Positions 55,154 to 63,962 of a stretch of DNA of 64,000 nucleotides are shown here, in pieces. The notes beneath the pieces are model-generated. The model was not told the DNA's origin and did not search any database. It saw only the letters and a list, made by a program, of their open reading frames with translations. Source of the DNA: Bacillota bacterium (GTDB lineage: Bacteria; Bacillota; Sulfobacillia; Sulfobacillales; Sulfobacillaceae); assembly GCA_021820965.1 (NCBI GenBank), contig JAKACZ010000016.1:1-64000 (forward strand), given 5' to 3'. Numbering within the stretch: position 1 is the stretch's first letter; each line of letters opens with the position of its first letter. The position numbers and the translations under genes are program-made.

Positions 55154-56095
55154 TTGGTGCGTAGTCGAGACCAAGCGAAGAGTCAAGCGGAGTTAGCTAG
55201 ACGATTGTTCGAGGGGGATTTTGAGGTGGGCGGCTTTATTTATCGCTGGCGCCGTCCCATTATTATCGTGCTGGTGATAATGGTGGTGTCATTGAGCTTG
55301 AGCATGACGGCCCGGATTCACGGGAAACCCGTGCTGCTCTCCAACCTCATAGGGACGGTGGTGTCGCCCGCGTCCGCCAGCCTAACCTTCCTCGGTAACC
55401 AGGCGGGTGTTGCGGTGGGCACGGTCGGTCAGTTGTTTACCCTGCAGCACCAGAATACGGAACTGAAGCAGAAACTGCTTCTCTATAACAGCATGAAGCT
55501 GGAGTTGTCGGAGTTGGCCCAGGAAAATAGCCAGCTTCGGGGCTTGTTGAAGCTGAAAACTAGCGCGCCGGGTTGGAAGTTGGTTTCGGCGTCGGTCATT
55601 TCCCGTAATCCGGACAGCTGGTTTCAGACCGTGGTGATCAACCGCGGCACCCGGAGCGGGGTTAAGAGCGGCATGGCCGTCATTGTTCCCCAAGGGGTGG
55701 TAGGCCGTGTGATTGCCGCCGCGCCCTTCTCGGCAACCGTGATGCTCGTGTTGGATCCCCAATCCGGCGTCGGGGCGCAGGATGTGCGCTCTCAGGCCGC
55801 GGGTGTTCTGCGCGGACGTACTCCGCTGACGCAACAGATGACGTTCCAACTATTTTCTCACCATCCCAACATCTTACCCGGCGACGCCGTGGTCACCTCC
55901 AGCTACAGCCAGTACTTTCCGCCCGGGCTTTTGCTGGGGCAGGTATCCAAGGTGACTAAAAACGCCTACGGCCTAACTGAGACCGCGACCGTCGTCCCGG
56001 CTGTGAACTTCAACCAACTGGGAAATGTGATGGTGGTGGTGTCCCATCCCAGCGGCACCTCGCTGCCGCCTATTTACGGAGGGGGCAGCCGCTAA
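55154..56095 (+). CDS. mreC: Rod-shape determining protein MreC
   Basis: The 313-residue protein has one membrane helix (about residues 34-53), a coiled coil with NTELKQKLLLYNSMKLELSELAQENSQLRGLL (as ELSELAQENSQLRGLL), and the beta-rich extracytoplasmic domain: VISRNPDSWFQTVVINRG, VVGRVI, GVLRG. It links MreB to the wall-synthesis enzymes. The GTG at 55154 lacks a well-placed binding site; an in-frame GTG at 55223 follows GAGGGGGA and would give the more usual short N-terminus. mreD starts at its stop. Confidence 0.92.
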   Translation: MVRSRDQAKSQAELARRLFEGDFEVGGFIYRWRRPIIIVLVIMVVSLSLSMTARIHGKPVLLSNLIGTVVSPASASLTFLGNQAGVAVGTVGQLFTLQHQNTELKQKLLLYNSMKLELSELAQENSQLRGLLKLKTSAPGWKLVSASVISRNPDSWFQTVVINRGTRSGVKSGMAVIVPQGVVGRVIAAAPFSATVMLVLDPQSGVGAQDVRSQAAGVLRGRTPLTQQMTFQLFSHHPNILPGDAVVTSSYSQYFPPGLLLGQVSKVTKNAYGLTETATVVPAVNFNQLGNVMVVVSHPSGTSLPPIYGGGSR

Positions 56096-56610
56096 TGTGG
56101 CAGTTTCGGGTGATCACATGGATAATTCTGTACCTCCTGGGTCTTTTGGTTGAGACTGCCTTGTTGCCCCACGTGTTTCCGGTAGGATACGTACCCAACT
56201 TGGTGCTCCCCCTAACGGTGATTATTGCGTTGTATGAAACGCCCCGGCGCGGGTTATTGGCAGGACTTGTGGGCGGCTTGATGCAAGACCTGTGGGCAGG
56301 GCGGCTATGGGGGGTTAATGCGCTGACATTCGCGCTCCTGGGCTTTGCCGTGGCTCAATTGGAGTCGCGCATTGTGCGCGACAGCGTGTTTGTACCGGGA
56401 CTTTTGGCTGGCCTTGCCCAGCTCTTAGTGTTACCCTTTCAATGGCTGTTGCTTCGACTGGTTGGCTTCTCCTTTCCATGGAGCGACTTCATGCGGCCCC
56501 TACCCGTATGGCTTCTCTTCAGTATGTTGGTGACACCAGCGATTGGCGGGATTTTAGGGTTTCGGGCGCGCCACGAAGTCGAAAGCAAGTATTCCCGCTA
56601 CGCTCGCTAA
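56095..56610 (+). CDS. mreD: Rod-shape determining protein MreD
   Basis: The 171-residue, five- to six-span membrane protein has the MreD-typical PNLVLPLTVIIALYETPRRGLLAGLVGGLMQDLWAG, given as LVGGLMQDLWAG (near residue 60). It completes the MreBCD scaffold. The ATG shares a base with the mreC stop. In many Clostridia a PBP2 gene (mrdA) follows; here 140 bases and then minC follow. Confidence 0.9.
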   Translation: MWQFRVITWIILYLLGLLVETALLPHVFPVGYVPNLVLPLTVIIALYETPRRGLLAGLVGGLMQDLWAGRLWGVNALTFALLGFAVAQLESRIVRDSVFVPGLLAGLAQLLVLPFQWLLLRLVGFSFPWSDFMRPLPVWLLFSMLVTPAIGGILGFRARHEVESKYSRYAR

Positions 56611-56750
56611 CAGCAACGGGGTTCGACAAAAAACGGTGGTAGTGGCGATTTTTGGAAACAAATTGTTGGTCTCGCTGTCCCAATGTTGCAGGAGTTCGGC
56701 GTTCGAGCGAGAACTTGTAAGGATGCTGACGTCATATGGGGGAGGCGCGC

Positions 56751-57311
56751 ATGGGGAGGTCAAGCCGGGCAGAGTCTCTCGGCTCTGGTCAGGGTGAAAC
56801 AAAAGAGCGGACAAGTCCGCCCAAGACCGCCGAGGATACGCCACTGGAGCCCGCTCCGATTAAGCGGGAAGCGTCAACGGCTTATGTGGAGCGGCGGCGG
56901 TTGGAGCGCCAAAGCGATTGGAGTTACGAGGAGGAAGCGCGTCGACATCCTACGCTTTTGGTGCGCCGCACCCTGCGGTCAGGGCAGCGGGTTCGGTATT
57001 ACGGCAATGTGGTGGTACTGGGTGATGTCAACCCCGGGGCCGAAATTTCGGCGGGCGGCGACATCATCGTGATGGGATGGTTGCGAGGACTGGCGCACGC
57101 TGGAGCCGAGGGCAACGACGGAGCCATGGTGTCGGCCTTTCGACTCAATCCCACCCAGCTTCGGATTGGCCAGTACATTGGCCGAGCGCCGGATGGAGGC
57201 GAGGCGGTACTGCCCGATGTGCCCGAAATCGCCGAGGTTCGCGACGGACGTTTGGTGATTGACCGCTGGCAGCATAGTGTGTTGACGGCTGCAGAATCGA
57301 CGGAGGTCTAG
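56751..57311 (+). CDS. minC: MinC-like septum site protein lacking the N-terminal domain
   Basis: The 186-residue protein has a clear MinC C-terminal beta-helix (about residues 75-165): SGQRVRYYGNVVVLGDVNPGAEI (as GNVVVLGDVNPGAEI), GGDIIVMGWLRGLAHAGAEGN. That domain dimerises and binds MinD. The first 70 residues are charged, Pro/Glu/Arg-rich and probably disordered, with no MinC_N domain, the part that inhibits FtsZ in E. coli. ATG 56751 is set by GGGGGAGG; ATG 56736 is upstream of that box. minD follows after 50 bases. Confidence 0.85.
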   Translation: MGRSSRAESLGSGQGETKERTSPPKTAEDTPLEPAPIKREASTAYVERRRLERQSDWSYEEEARRHPTLLVRRTLRSGQRVRYYGNVVVLGDVNPGAEISAGGDIIVMGWLRGLAHAGAEGNDGAMVSAFRLNPTQLRIGQYIGRAPDGGEAVLPDVPEIAEVRDGRLVIDRWQHSVLTAAESTEV

Positions 57312-57361
57312 CCAAGGGCTCCCGGCGGTGTGAGATTCGCAACATGAGGAGGACGTTGTAG

Positions 57362-58165
57362 ATGGGTGAAGCCATAGTCATCACCTCAGGAAAGGGGGGT
57401 GTGGGCAAAACCACCACGACCGCCAACATCGGTGCCGGCTTGGCTCAAGCCGGTCAAAGGGTGGCGTTGATTGACGCGGACATCGGTTTAAGAAACTTAG
57501 ATGTGGTGATGGGGCTGGAAAATCGCATCGTATATGACTTGGTGGATGTGGTCGAGGGTTTTGCCAAACTGAAGACGGCTCTAATCAAGGACAAGCGTTT
57601 TAATGAAAACCTGTTCCTTTTGCCTGCAGCTCAGACCCGCGACAAAACCGCGGTGAGCCCCGAGCAGATGCGGAACTTGGTTACCAGCATGAAAGAGGAG
57701 TTCGATTTCGTTCTCATCGACTGTCCTGCGGGTATTGAACAGGGTTTTAAGAATGCAGTGGCGGGATCAGACAAGGCGGTGGTGGTGGCAACTCCGGAGG
57801 TCTCGTCGGTTCGCGATGCAGACCGCATCATCGGCCTTTTGGAAGCCGAGGAAAAACATCACCCATCCTTGATTGTCAATCGGATTCGTCCTAGCATGGT
57901 AAAAAAGGGCGACATGATGGACATCAACGACATGATTGAGATCTTGGCCGTCGAACTCTTAGGCGTGGTTCCCGATGATGACTTTATCGTGGTCTCCACC
58001 AACCGTGGGGAACCGGCTGTCCTTAACGCCGGATCGCGGGCAGGGGAAGCATACCGCAACATCGCTCGGCGGTTGATGGGGGAGAATGTACCCTTGATGA
58101 AACTCGAAGACGACAACCAGGGATTTATCGGTCGCCTGCGCAAGATGATGGGGATGAAAGGGTGA
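57362..58165 (+). CDS. minD: Septum site-determining ATPase MinD
   Basis: The 267-residue ParA-type ATPase has the deviant Walker A SGKGGVGKTTTTANIG (as GKGGVGKTT, residues 10-18), DADIGLRNLDVVMGLE, and VLIDCPAGIE. The C-terminus ends in an amphipathic membrane-targeting helix GFIGRLRKMMGMKG. It recruits MinC to the membrane and is cycled by MinE. AGGAGG precedes the ATG. It overlaps the minE region. Confidence 0.96.
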   Translation: MGEAIVITSGKGGVGKTTTTANIGAGLAQAGQRVALIDADIGLRNLDVVMGLENRIVYDLVDVVEGFAKLKTALIKDKRFNENLFLLPAAQTRDKTAVSPEQMRNLVTSMKEEFDFVLIDCPAGIEQGFKNAVAGSDKAVVVATPEVSSVRDADRIIGLLEAEEKHHPSLIVNRIRPSMVKKGDMMDINDMIEILAVELLGVVPDDDFIVVSTNRGEPAVLNAGSRAGEAYRNIARRLMGENVPLMKLEDDNQGFIGRLRKMMGMKG

Positions 58166-58182
58166 GCCGGGGAGGGAACGCC

Positions 58183-58449
58183 ATGTTCGATTTGTTCGCG
58201 CGGGTGTTCGGGCGCGAGGATGCGAGCAAAGATGTGGCCAAGGAACGCCTCCGGCTGGTGTTGGTTCACGACCGCGCCAGTCTGTCCCCGCAAGCGCTGG
58301 AAGACTTGAAAAACGATTTGGTCAAGGTCATTTCGCAATACCTTGACATCGATGACCAAGGCTTTCGCGTGGACTTCTCTCGGCAGGAGGACGCGACGAC
58401 GCTGGTCGCCAACATTCCCATTCGGAAGAAAGTCAGTCGCCCGTTATAA
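58183..58449 (+). CDS. minE: Cell division topological specificity factor MinE
   Basis: The 88-residue protein begins with the membrane-binding MFDLFARVFGRE. ASKDVAKERLRLVLVHDRASLSPQ (as AKERLRLVLVHDRASL) is the MinD-contacting segment, followed by the dimer domain LKNDLVKVISQYLDID. It stimulates MinD ATPase and places the division site. The ATG at 58183 is preferred for GGGGAGGG; a GTG at 58162 overlaps the minD stop. Confidence 0.93.
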   Translation: MFDLFARVFGREDASKDVAKERLRLVLVHDRASLSPQALEDLKNDLVKVISQYLDIDDQGFRVDFSRQEDATTLVANIPIRKKVSRPL

Positions 58450-58587
58450 CATCGGCTCCAAAATCGTTACGTTTTTGTGCCGAGATATTGGCCTGGGGTA
58501 GCTGAAAATTTTCCAGCGCCAGGTTAAGTTGGTTATATCCTTCCCTGCTCGATACGTGGTAGTAGTTTGCTTTAGGGGTTAGATACC

Positions 58588-59802
58588 GTGGGAAACCGAC
58601 GAGAGCGATTCAACATCGACTACTTTACCCTGGCCATCATGTACTTGTTGGCCCTGGTGTCCCTGTTTATCATCGCTGATGCAACGCGGCCGCTACTGCC
58701 TGCCAGTGCCGCGCTGCACTACGTCAAGCGCCAGATGCTATGGGTTGTGGCGGGGACGATTGCGCTGGTTGTGGTCGCCTGGATTGACTACGAGAAGTTC
58801 AAAAAATTAAGCCCCTATATATACGCGCTGTCGATTATCCTCTTGGCCGTGGTCTTGGTGCACGGGCAGACGGCCCTCGGGGCAGAGCGCTGGATTCCGG
58901 TGGGGCCGTTTCAGCTTCAGCCGTCCGAGTTCGCCAAGGCGGCGATAATCATCGCGTTGGCGGCTCATCTGGATAAGAAGAAGAGCTTAACCCGGTGGAG
59001 GGATTTGATCTCGCCCCTGATCCTAGTGGGCGTTCCCATGCTCATGATCATGAAACAGCCCGACCTCGGAACCACTTTAGTCTTTGCCGCGATTACCATC
59101 GGTATGTTTTATATGGCTGGAGTGCCGTGGACCAAGATGTTGATCTTTCCTGCCGGGCTGGGCCTGATCGTGTTGTGGGTTTGGGCGCATTATCGATTTG
59201 GTATCAAAATCCCCATCATGCATTCGTATCAGTTAAAGCGGCTGCTCATCTTTCTCAATCCCTATAAAGATCCATTGGGTAGCGGCTACAACGTGATCCA
59301 GTCGCGGATTAACGTGGGAGTGGGCGGAATGTTTGGCCGTGGCCTGTCGGTGTCGCATTCCAACCTTTTGGGATTCTTGCCGGCATCCTATACCGACTTT
59401 ATCTTTGCGCCACTCGCTGAAGTGTTAGGGTTCGCAGGCTCTGCGACCATTCTTTTCCTCTACTTGGTGATGCTCGCCCGCGCCACTTATATCGCGTATC
59501 AGGCCAAGGATAGGTTTGGCACACTATTAGCCTCGGGTGTGGTCGCCATGTTCGCCTTTCACGTGATCGAGAGCGCCGGGATGGCGACCGGGATTATGCC
59601 GGTGGCCGGCGTTCCGTTGCCGTTTATGAGTTACGGAGGCTCAGCGTTCCTGACCGATTCGGCTTGTGTCGGAATCTTGCTCAATGTCTATGGCCGGCGA
59701 AAAAGCAAGAAGTATAAGCCCGCTGTGGCCAAAACAGTACCTGTGCTATACTCAGACGAGTTGCCGGAATCCGACGTCATAGGAGGACCTGCCGAGTCGT
59801 GA
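58588..59802 (+). CDS. rodA: Rod-shape peptidoglycan polymerase RodA
   Basis: The 404-residue SEDS-family protein has about ten spans. Motifs: ERWIPVGPFQLQPSEFAKAA (as PFQLQPSEFAKAA near residue 108), MKQPDLGTT, GSGYNVIQSRINVGVGG, DFIFAPLAEVLGF and the C-terminal GVPLPFMSYGGSAFL. It polymerises glycan strands during cell elongation with a PBP2 partner, not present in this window. The GTG at 58588 lacks a strong binding site (TTAGGGGTT). It ends in an overlap with the next gene. Confidence 0.93.
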   Translation: MGNRRERFNIDYFTLAIMYLLALVSLFIIADATRPLLPASAALHYVKRQMLWVVAGTIALVVVAWIDYEKFKKLSPYIYALSIILLAVVLVHGQTALGAERWIPVGPFQLQPSEFAKAAIIIALAAHLDKKKSLTRWRDLISPLILVGVPMLMIMKQPDLGTTLVFAAITIGMFYMAGVPWTKMLIFPAGLGLIVLWVWAHYRFGIKIPIMHSYQLKRLLIFLNPYKDPLGSGYNVIQSRINVGVGGMFGRGLSVSHSNLLGFLPASYTDFIFAPLAEVLGFAGSATILFLYLVMLARATYIAYQAKDRFGTLLASGVVAMFAFHVIESAGMATGIMPVAGVPLPFMSYGGSAFLTDSACVGILLNVYGRRKSKKYKPAVAKTVPVLYSDELPESDVIGGPAES

Positions 59803-60416
59803 CAAGTCAATTTCCGATACCACCGTTTGACCACCATTGGGCGTTGGTTATCAATGGCTGGACGCGATACAGCCCTTTGTTGAACGATCTGGGCAAAGTC
59901 TTAGCCAAACTGGCTCCAGAAATTTGGGCGGTGGTATTCCTTTTGCTGTGGTTTTGGCCGCCGCTTCGGCAAAATCGGGCGCGCCGCGCCGTCGTCTACG
60001 CCGTCGTGTCCGGTGCGCTAGCGGTTGTTATCAATGTAATTTTGGGACACTTATTACCTTACCGGCCGCGCCCGTTTGTGTTGGAACCGCACTTGATTCA
60101 TCCGCTGCTCAACCATGCGCATGATACCTCGTTTCCGAGCGACCACGCCGCAGGCAGTTTCGGCTTCGCCGTGGGACTTTTTTATGCGGGCGTGGGCGAC
60201 GGCATGTGGGCAGTGCTATTTGCCGCGGCGGTCGCCTTAGCTCGCGTGTTTGTCGGACTGCATTGGCCGACGGACGTCATCGCCGGCACAGTGATTGGCA
60301 TTCTCTCCGGCCTCCTTGTGCTGGGGCTTCGAGGGTGGTTGGAATGGCTGGTGCAGCTTCTCTTCGGGATTTTTCGCATCCGGCCCGAACATGGGTACAG
60401 ACGGCGGCAATGGTGA
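59799..60416 (+). CDS. PAP2-family phosphatase, BcrC-like
   Basis: The 205-residue, five- to six-span protein has the three PAP2 motifs: LPYRPRPF (near residue 88), FPSDHAAGSFGFA (near 110-122), and ARVFVGLHWPTDVIAG (near 147-162). In this setting, behind rodA, it probably dephosphorylates undecaprenyl pyrophosphate to recycle the wall lipid carrier. The GTG overlaps the rodA stop by four bases, supporting cotranscription. GGAGGACC lies upstream. Confidence 0.88.
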   Translation: MTSQFPIPPFDHHWALVINGWTRYSPLLNDLGKVLAKLAPEIWAVVFLLLWFWPPLRQNRARRAVVYAVVSGALAVVINVILGHLLPYRPRPFVLEPHLIHPLLNHAHDTSFPSDHAAGSFGFAVGLFYAGVGDGMWAVLFAAAVALARVFVGLHWPTDVIAGTVIGILSGLLVLGLRGWLEWLVQLLFGIFRIRPEHGYRRRQW

Positions 60417-61001
60417 CCTGAACCTTTCTGACCATGAGCGCGACCGCGCGCAGACCGTTCACAGGGCGGTCCACCGCTCCGGACGACCCGGGCCCGCTGC
60501 CGGCGGCGGTAGTCGCCCATCCCAGGAGGGCGAATGTGAGAGGCTTGGTTCAGGTGCCTATTGCGATTTTCTAGGCAGTTTCCCATGCCGCCCGGGCGGC
60601 ACCACGACGCATGAAAAACCCTGTTATACGCAGAGTCGTTCATTCTTACGAGGTCGGTATTCTCCGTAGCGCCATGAGCCTCAGGGGCAGTTTGACCCGA
60701 ACGCCTTCGGGAACCACGGATTGTCGCCTCTTCGGAGAGCACGTAGAGCAGATTCGAGATCGTGGTGATCTTGAGCGGGGCCGGCGTATTCCGGTGTCTA
60801 GCTAGTGGGAGGGCGGAGGACGCGCGGACGGCCGTGATCGCCGATCCAAAAGATGGCCATCTTGGCGACCTGTGAGTAAGTTTGCCCACCTTGCTCGAAG
60901 CATCTGTATCTTGTATCTCGCCGGCTTCTGGGCGCCGTATATGGGGGTTAAGGGTTTTTCAGAGCAGCAGCCCTGTTTAAGGAGTCATTCTTGGTCATCA
61001 A
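60417..61001. other. Gene-poor stretch, nothing recognised
   Basis: About 585 bases without a supported gene between the wall-synthesis operon and a HicA-like remnant. Small overlapping frames have no motifs. Confidence 0.35.
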
Positions 61002-61343
61002 TTACAAGCCCTCGATAAGACCGCTTAGACCGCCAAGGTGGAAAGGGGCGACAACGTGAGGGCTAGCAAGTGTTTGCGGCATCACCGCCGGCGAAAAGGC
61101 CCTGTGTTGTCGGGGTGGGAAACTCAAGTTAAAGTATTCCTTCGAGCATTTGAGCTGGTGGTTCAGGATTCGAGCGAACAACGCGGCCGAGTACTCCTTG
61201 GTGTTCATCGAGATTTTGGTTCGTAGTACTTGGCCGTTGGGCAACACCTTGCGGTAATAGTAGTGGTCGGTCTGTTTGACCGAGACTGCGCCACCGAGTC
61301 CGAAGTTGCGACGGGATCGGCAATGCCCCAACGCCTGCCACAC
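61002..61343 (-). CDS. Hypothetical protein, possibly a HicA-like toxin remnant
   Basis: The middle of this 113-codon frame (VKQTDHYYYRKVLPNGQVLRTKISMN, in parts QTDHYYYRKVLPNGQ and RTKISMN) resembles a family of short proteins. These have a DHxYY, then P-x-G, then RTK pattern and end with helix LFARILNHQLKCSKEYF. I think it is related to HicA-type RNA-binding toxins but am not sure. The stretches before residue 20 and after 75 look non-coding, no binding site is seen, and no antitoxin adjoins, so it may be a fragment. Confidence 0.35.
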   Translation of the reverse strand: MWQALGHCRSRRNFGLGGAVSVKQTDHYYYRKVLPNGQVLRTKISMNTKEYSAALFARILNHQLKCSKEYFNLSFPPRQHRAFSPAVMPQTLASPHVVAPFHLGGLSGLIEGL

Positions 61344-61485
61344 CGCAGATCAGTCATCCGTGCCCCCGCGTTCCGTGGATCATATACATTGAGCGGAACT
61401 TTTTCGCACGCCCCGGAAAAATCTTGCTAAAAAAAAGGATTAGGCGCCCCGTTGGTGAAATATCGATGACGAGAGGGGCGACATT

Positions 61486-62346
61486 GTGCGCAACATTTTG
61501 GTCACCGGAGCCACGGGTTTTTTAGGGCAGGAAGTGTCGCTGAGGCTTATGCGCATGGGTTATCGGGTTGTTGGGCTCACGCGCCAAATCCCAGACGATT
61601 TAATAGCGATTCCGATGGTTGGCGACCTGCTTAGTGATGAGCCGTTTGTAGGTCCTGAACTGGTGTATGACGCAGTGATTCATTGTGCCGGCCACCATCC
61701 TGGCGAAACCAACGAAGTGGAAGCGCTGCACGAGGACGGGACCCGGCGTATTGTGGCCGAGACTAAACGACTGGGAATCCACCGCTTTATTTATATTAGC
61801 GCAATAGGCGCCGGATTTCATGCGCCCACCCGATTTCAGCGCAGCAAATGGGTGGGCGAGCAAATCGTTGTGAACTCAGGCCTGGAATATACGATTCTTC
61901 GGCCACACTTGATGTTTGGCCACGGGTCGCGCACCTTTGAGCGTTTGGAGGAAGCCGCTAACAGGCCCTGGGCGGTGCTACCCGAATGCAAGCCGTTAAT
62001 CCAGCCCGTATATGTGGGCGATGTGGCCGAAATTGCCTTGCGCTCGCTTTGGCTTGATCGCACGATTGGCCAAATTTACGATTTGGGTGGACCGCAAAGC
62101 ATGAAGCTGGAAGACGTAGTGCGTCACATGGCGCGCGACATCCACCTGTTCCGCATCCTCACGTTGCGCATTCCCCGGCGATATGCCTTCTATGTACTGA
62201 AAAAAATTGGGCGGGTGGGTCCCATCCTTACGGGTGAGGAGTGGGAGTTTTTGCAGCATGAAGTCACCCGGCAAGATTCCCGCTGGTTGATTGACTACGG
62301 CCTTTTGCCGCATTCTCTGGCCATCTATTATTCGCCTTTAAGCTAA
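61486..62346 (+). CDS. NAD(P)-binding epimerase/SDR-like protein
   Basis: The 286-residue protein has the Rossmann motif ILVTGATGFLGQEV (residues 4-17), AVIHCAGHHPG, FIYISAIGAGFH and a TILRPHLMFGHGS stretch. This is the atypical SDR group that includes NDUFA9-like and UbiE-adjacent proteins. The usual YxxxK is replaced by FQRSKWVGE, with Lys but no Tyr at the normal place. It may be a binding or assembly protein and not a dehydrogenase. The GTG at 61486 follows GAGGGG. Confidence 0.8.
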   Translation: MRNILVTGATGFLGQEVSLRLMRMGYRVVGLTRQIPDDLIAIPMVGDLLSDEPFVGPELVYDAVIHCAGHHPGETNEVEALHEDGTRRIVAETKRLGIHRFIYISAIGAGFHAPTRFQRSKWVGEQIVVNSGLEYTILRPHLMFGHGSRTFERLEEAANRPWAVLPECKPLIQPVYVGDVAEIALRSLWLDRTIGQIYDLGGPQSMKLEDVVRHMARDIHLFRILTLRIPRRYAFYVLKKIGRVGPILTGEEWEFLQHEVTRQDSRWLIDYGLLPHSLAIYYSPLS

Positions 62347-62397
62347 TTGGGACATCCATCTGGTTCCGGCGCATATACTGTGGCGGAGGGGATGAGT

Positions 62398-63051
62398 ATG
62401 GGAAAGCCGGACCTGGCCTGGCCCGAGCCCCAAGCCGTGGTCGCGGCCGTACAGCCGCCCGGCCGCCTGGCCCGCTGGCTGGCGGCAAGTTTGGTGCTCT
62501 TAATGCTGGCATTCGTGTTTCATACCAGAGGTTTCGCCGCCCAAGCGATTCAACACCAAACACGGCATTGGATGACTGTCACCACACCGGTGCCACGATT
62601 CCTGAAGCACCCTCCGATTGCCACGCTTAGGGGACTTGAGGCGTCCAAGGCTCCCGGTGCCATTCCCGCCCGGCGATCGGCGCGATGGCTCGCTCCCGTT
62701 ACCGGCGCGCGGCTAATCAAGAGTTTTGGCTGGCACGGACGTGGTTCTCGGGCGAGATTCCAATCGGACGTGGAAATCCGCGTAGCCACAGGTGTTTCTG
62801 TGATAGCAGGGGTGAAAGCTCACGTGATCCGCTTGACCAAAGACGGTGTGGTGGTAACGTCTGATGGTTATCACATAAAATTCCAGGCGGTGGCGCCCGA
62901 GGCCGGGATTAAGGCCAATCGGGCCGTCTCGCCGACGACTCGGCTGGGGAGAGCGGTTTCGGCAATCCTGACTTTGACGGTCACGCGCGACGGCTATCCG
63001 GTAAACCCGCTGCTACCGACCCTTTATGGTTCCGGATGGCTTCGCCTCTAA
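62398..63051 (+). CDS. SpoIVFA-like stage IV sporulation protein (degenerate M23 domain)
   Basis: The 217-residue protein has one membrane helix (about residues 25-42), then a linker and a beta-rich M23/LytM-like domain: SFGWHGRGSRARFQSDVEIRVATGVSVIAGVKAHVIRL, in parts SFGWHGRGSRARF and VEIRVATGVSVIAG. The zinc-binding histidines of active M23 peptidases are missing. This matches SpoIVFA, which holds the SpoIVFB protease inactive in the forespore membrane. The ATG at 62398 is chosen for GGAGGGG five bases upstream. SpoIVFB follows two bases after its stop. Confidence 0.8.
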   Translation: MGKPDLAWPEPQAVVAAVQPPGRLARWLAASLVLLMLAFVFHTRGFAAQAIQHQTRHWMTVTTPVPRFLKHPPIATLRGLEASKAPGAIPARRSARWLAPVTGARLIKSFGWHGRGSRARFQSDVEIRVATGVSVIAGVKAHVIRLTKDGVVVTSDGYHIKFQAVAPEAGIKANRAVSPTTRLGRAVSAILTLTVTRDGYPVNPLLPTLYGSGWLRL

Positions 63052-63052
63052 T

Positions 63053-63934
63053 ATGCCGAAATCGGGCATATTTCGGCGGATTCGCGTCAATCCGCTGTTT
63101 GTCATCGTGCTGCTCGTCTATTGGATGGCAGGCGACGGGCGGCAAATGCTCATCGCATTCGTGGCCGTCACCTTGCACGAGTTTGCTCATGCGCTGGCAG
63201 CCGACTTGTACGGACTTGATATCGAGCGCATCGAAATTTGGCCATTTGGGGGTATGGCCGAAATTCATGGGCTGGATGCCCAGGATCCGTATGTTGAAAC
63301 CATGATTGCGGTGTCGGGGCCGCTGTTAAATTTCTTTTGGGCGGCTTTTGCCTGGGCCTTTGTCAGTGTGCTGCCGTTTGACACCGCGTACGTCAACTTG
63401 TTCATTGCTACCAACTTAGCGATTGGTGCGGTGAACTTGCTGCCGGTGGCTCCGCTCGACGGCGGACGGCTAGCTCGAGCATATCTCGGTCGTAGCGTGG
63501 GGTATGAAGAGGCCGAGCGGCGCGTGCGGGAAGGAGGATTGTGGCTGGCCCGTATCTTGTTCACCGCAACTCTGGTACTGCTGTTGGCAGGAACCGTCCA
63601 AGTGGGCTTAGGCATTTTTGCCGGCTTCCTATACTGGGGAGCCTACCGGACAACCCGCCACGCGCCTTACCTGGCGGTTCGCGATTTAGCTGATCGTCTG
63701 CTGGGCTTTGAAAGGCGTCCGGTGTGGCCAGTGGATGATTTTGCCGCGCGCGCAGGGGTTCCGGTACGCGAAGTGATTCGCGTAATGCGGCCGCTGAAAT
63801 ACCATCGGGTGGTGGTCCTGGATGATCAGATGAGACGACTGGGCGTGCTGTACGAAGAGGCGCTCTTGCGCGCACTCGAAAAACGGGGCCCCGCATGTCT
63901 CTTAGGGGACCTCTTGGATGAGCCGCGTAGCTGA
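63053..63934 (+). CDS. spoIVFB: SpoIVFB-like site-2 (M50) intramembrane metalloprotease
   Basis: The 293-residue protease has the zinc site HEFAH (H42, E43, H46) and the third ligand D136 in APLDGGRLARAYLGR (as PLDGGRLA), within four to five membrane helices. A C-terminal CBS-like domain (about 215-290: VDDFAARAGVPVREVIRVM) is the regulatory domain of SpoIVFB. In spore formers it cleaves pro-sigma-K in the mother cell. The ATG at 63053 stands two bases after the SpoIVFA stop. Confidence 0.88.
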   Translation: MPKSGIFRRIRVNPLFVIVLLVYWMAGDGRQMLIAFVAVTLHEFAHALAADLYGLDIERIEIWPFGGMAEIHGLDAQDPYVETMIAVSGPLLNFFWAAFAWAFVSVLPFDTAYVNLFIATNLAIGAVNLLPVAPLDGGRLARAYLGRSVGYEEAERRVREGGLWLARILFTATLVLLLAGTVQVGLGIFAGFLYWGAYRTTRHAPYLAVRDLADRLLGFERRPVWPVDDFAARAGVPVREVIRVMRPLKYHRVVVLDDQMRRLGVLYEEALLRALEKRGPACLLGDLLDEPRS

Positions 63935-63962
63935 TTGACGCTTAGGGGCGAAATGGTATCAT
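63935..63962 (+). promoter_or_regulatory. Promoter reading off the right edge
   Basis: TTGACG (63935-63940), 16-base spacer, TATCAT (63957-63962). The last 38 bases, with a GGTCC...GTGAAG stretch, are probably the leader of the next operon; in relatives spoIVFB is followed by rplU. Confidence 0.5.
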
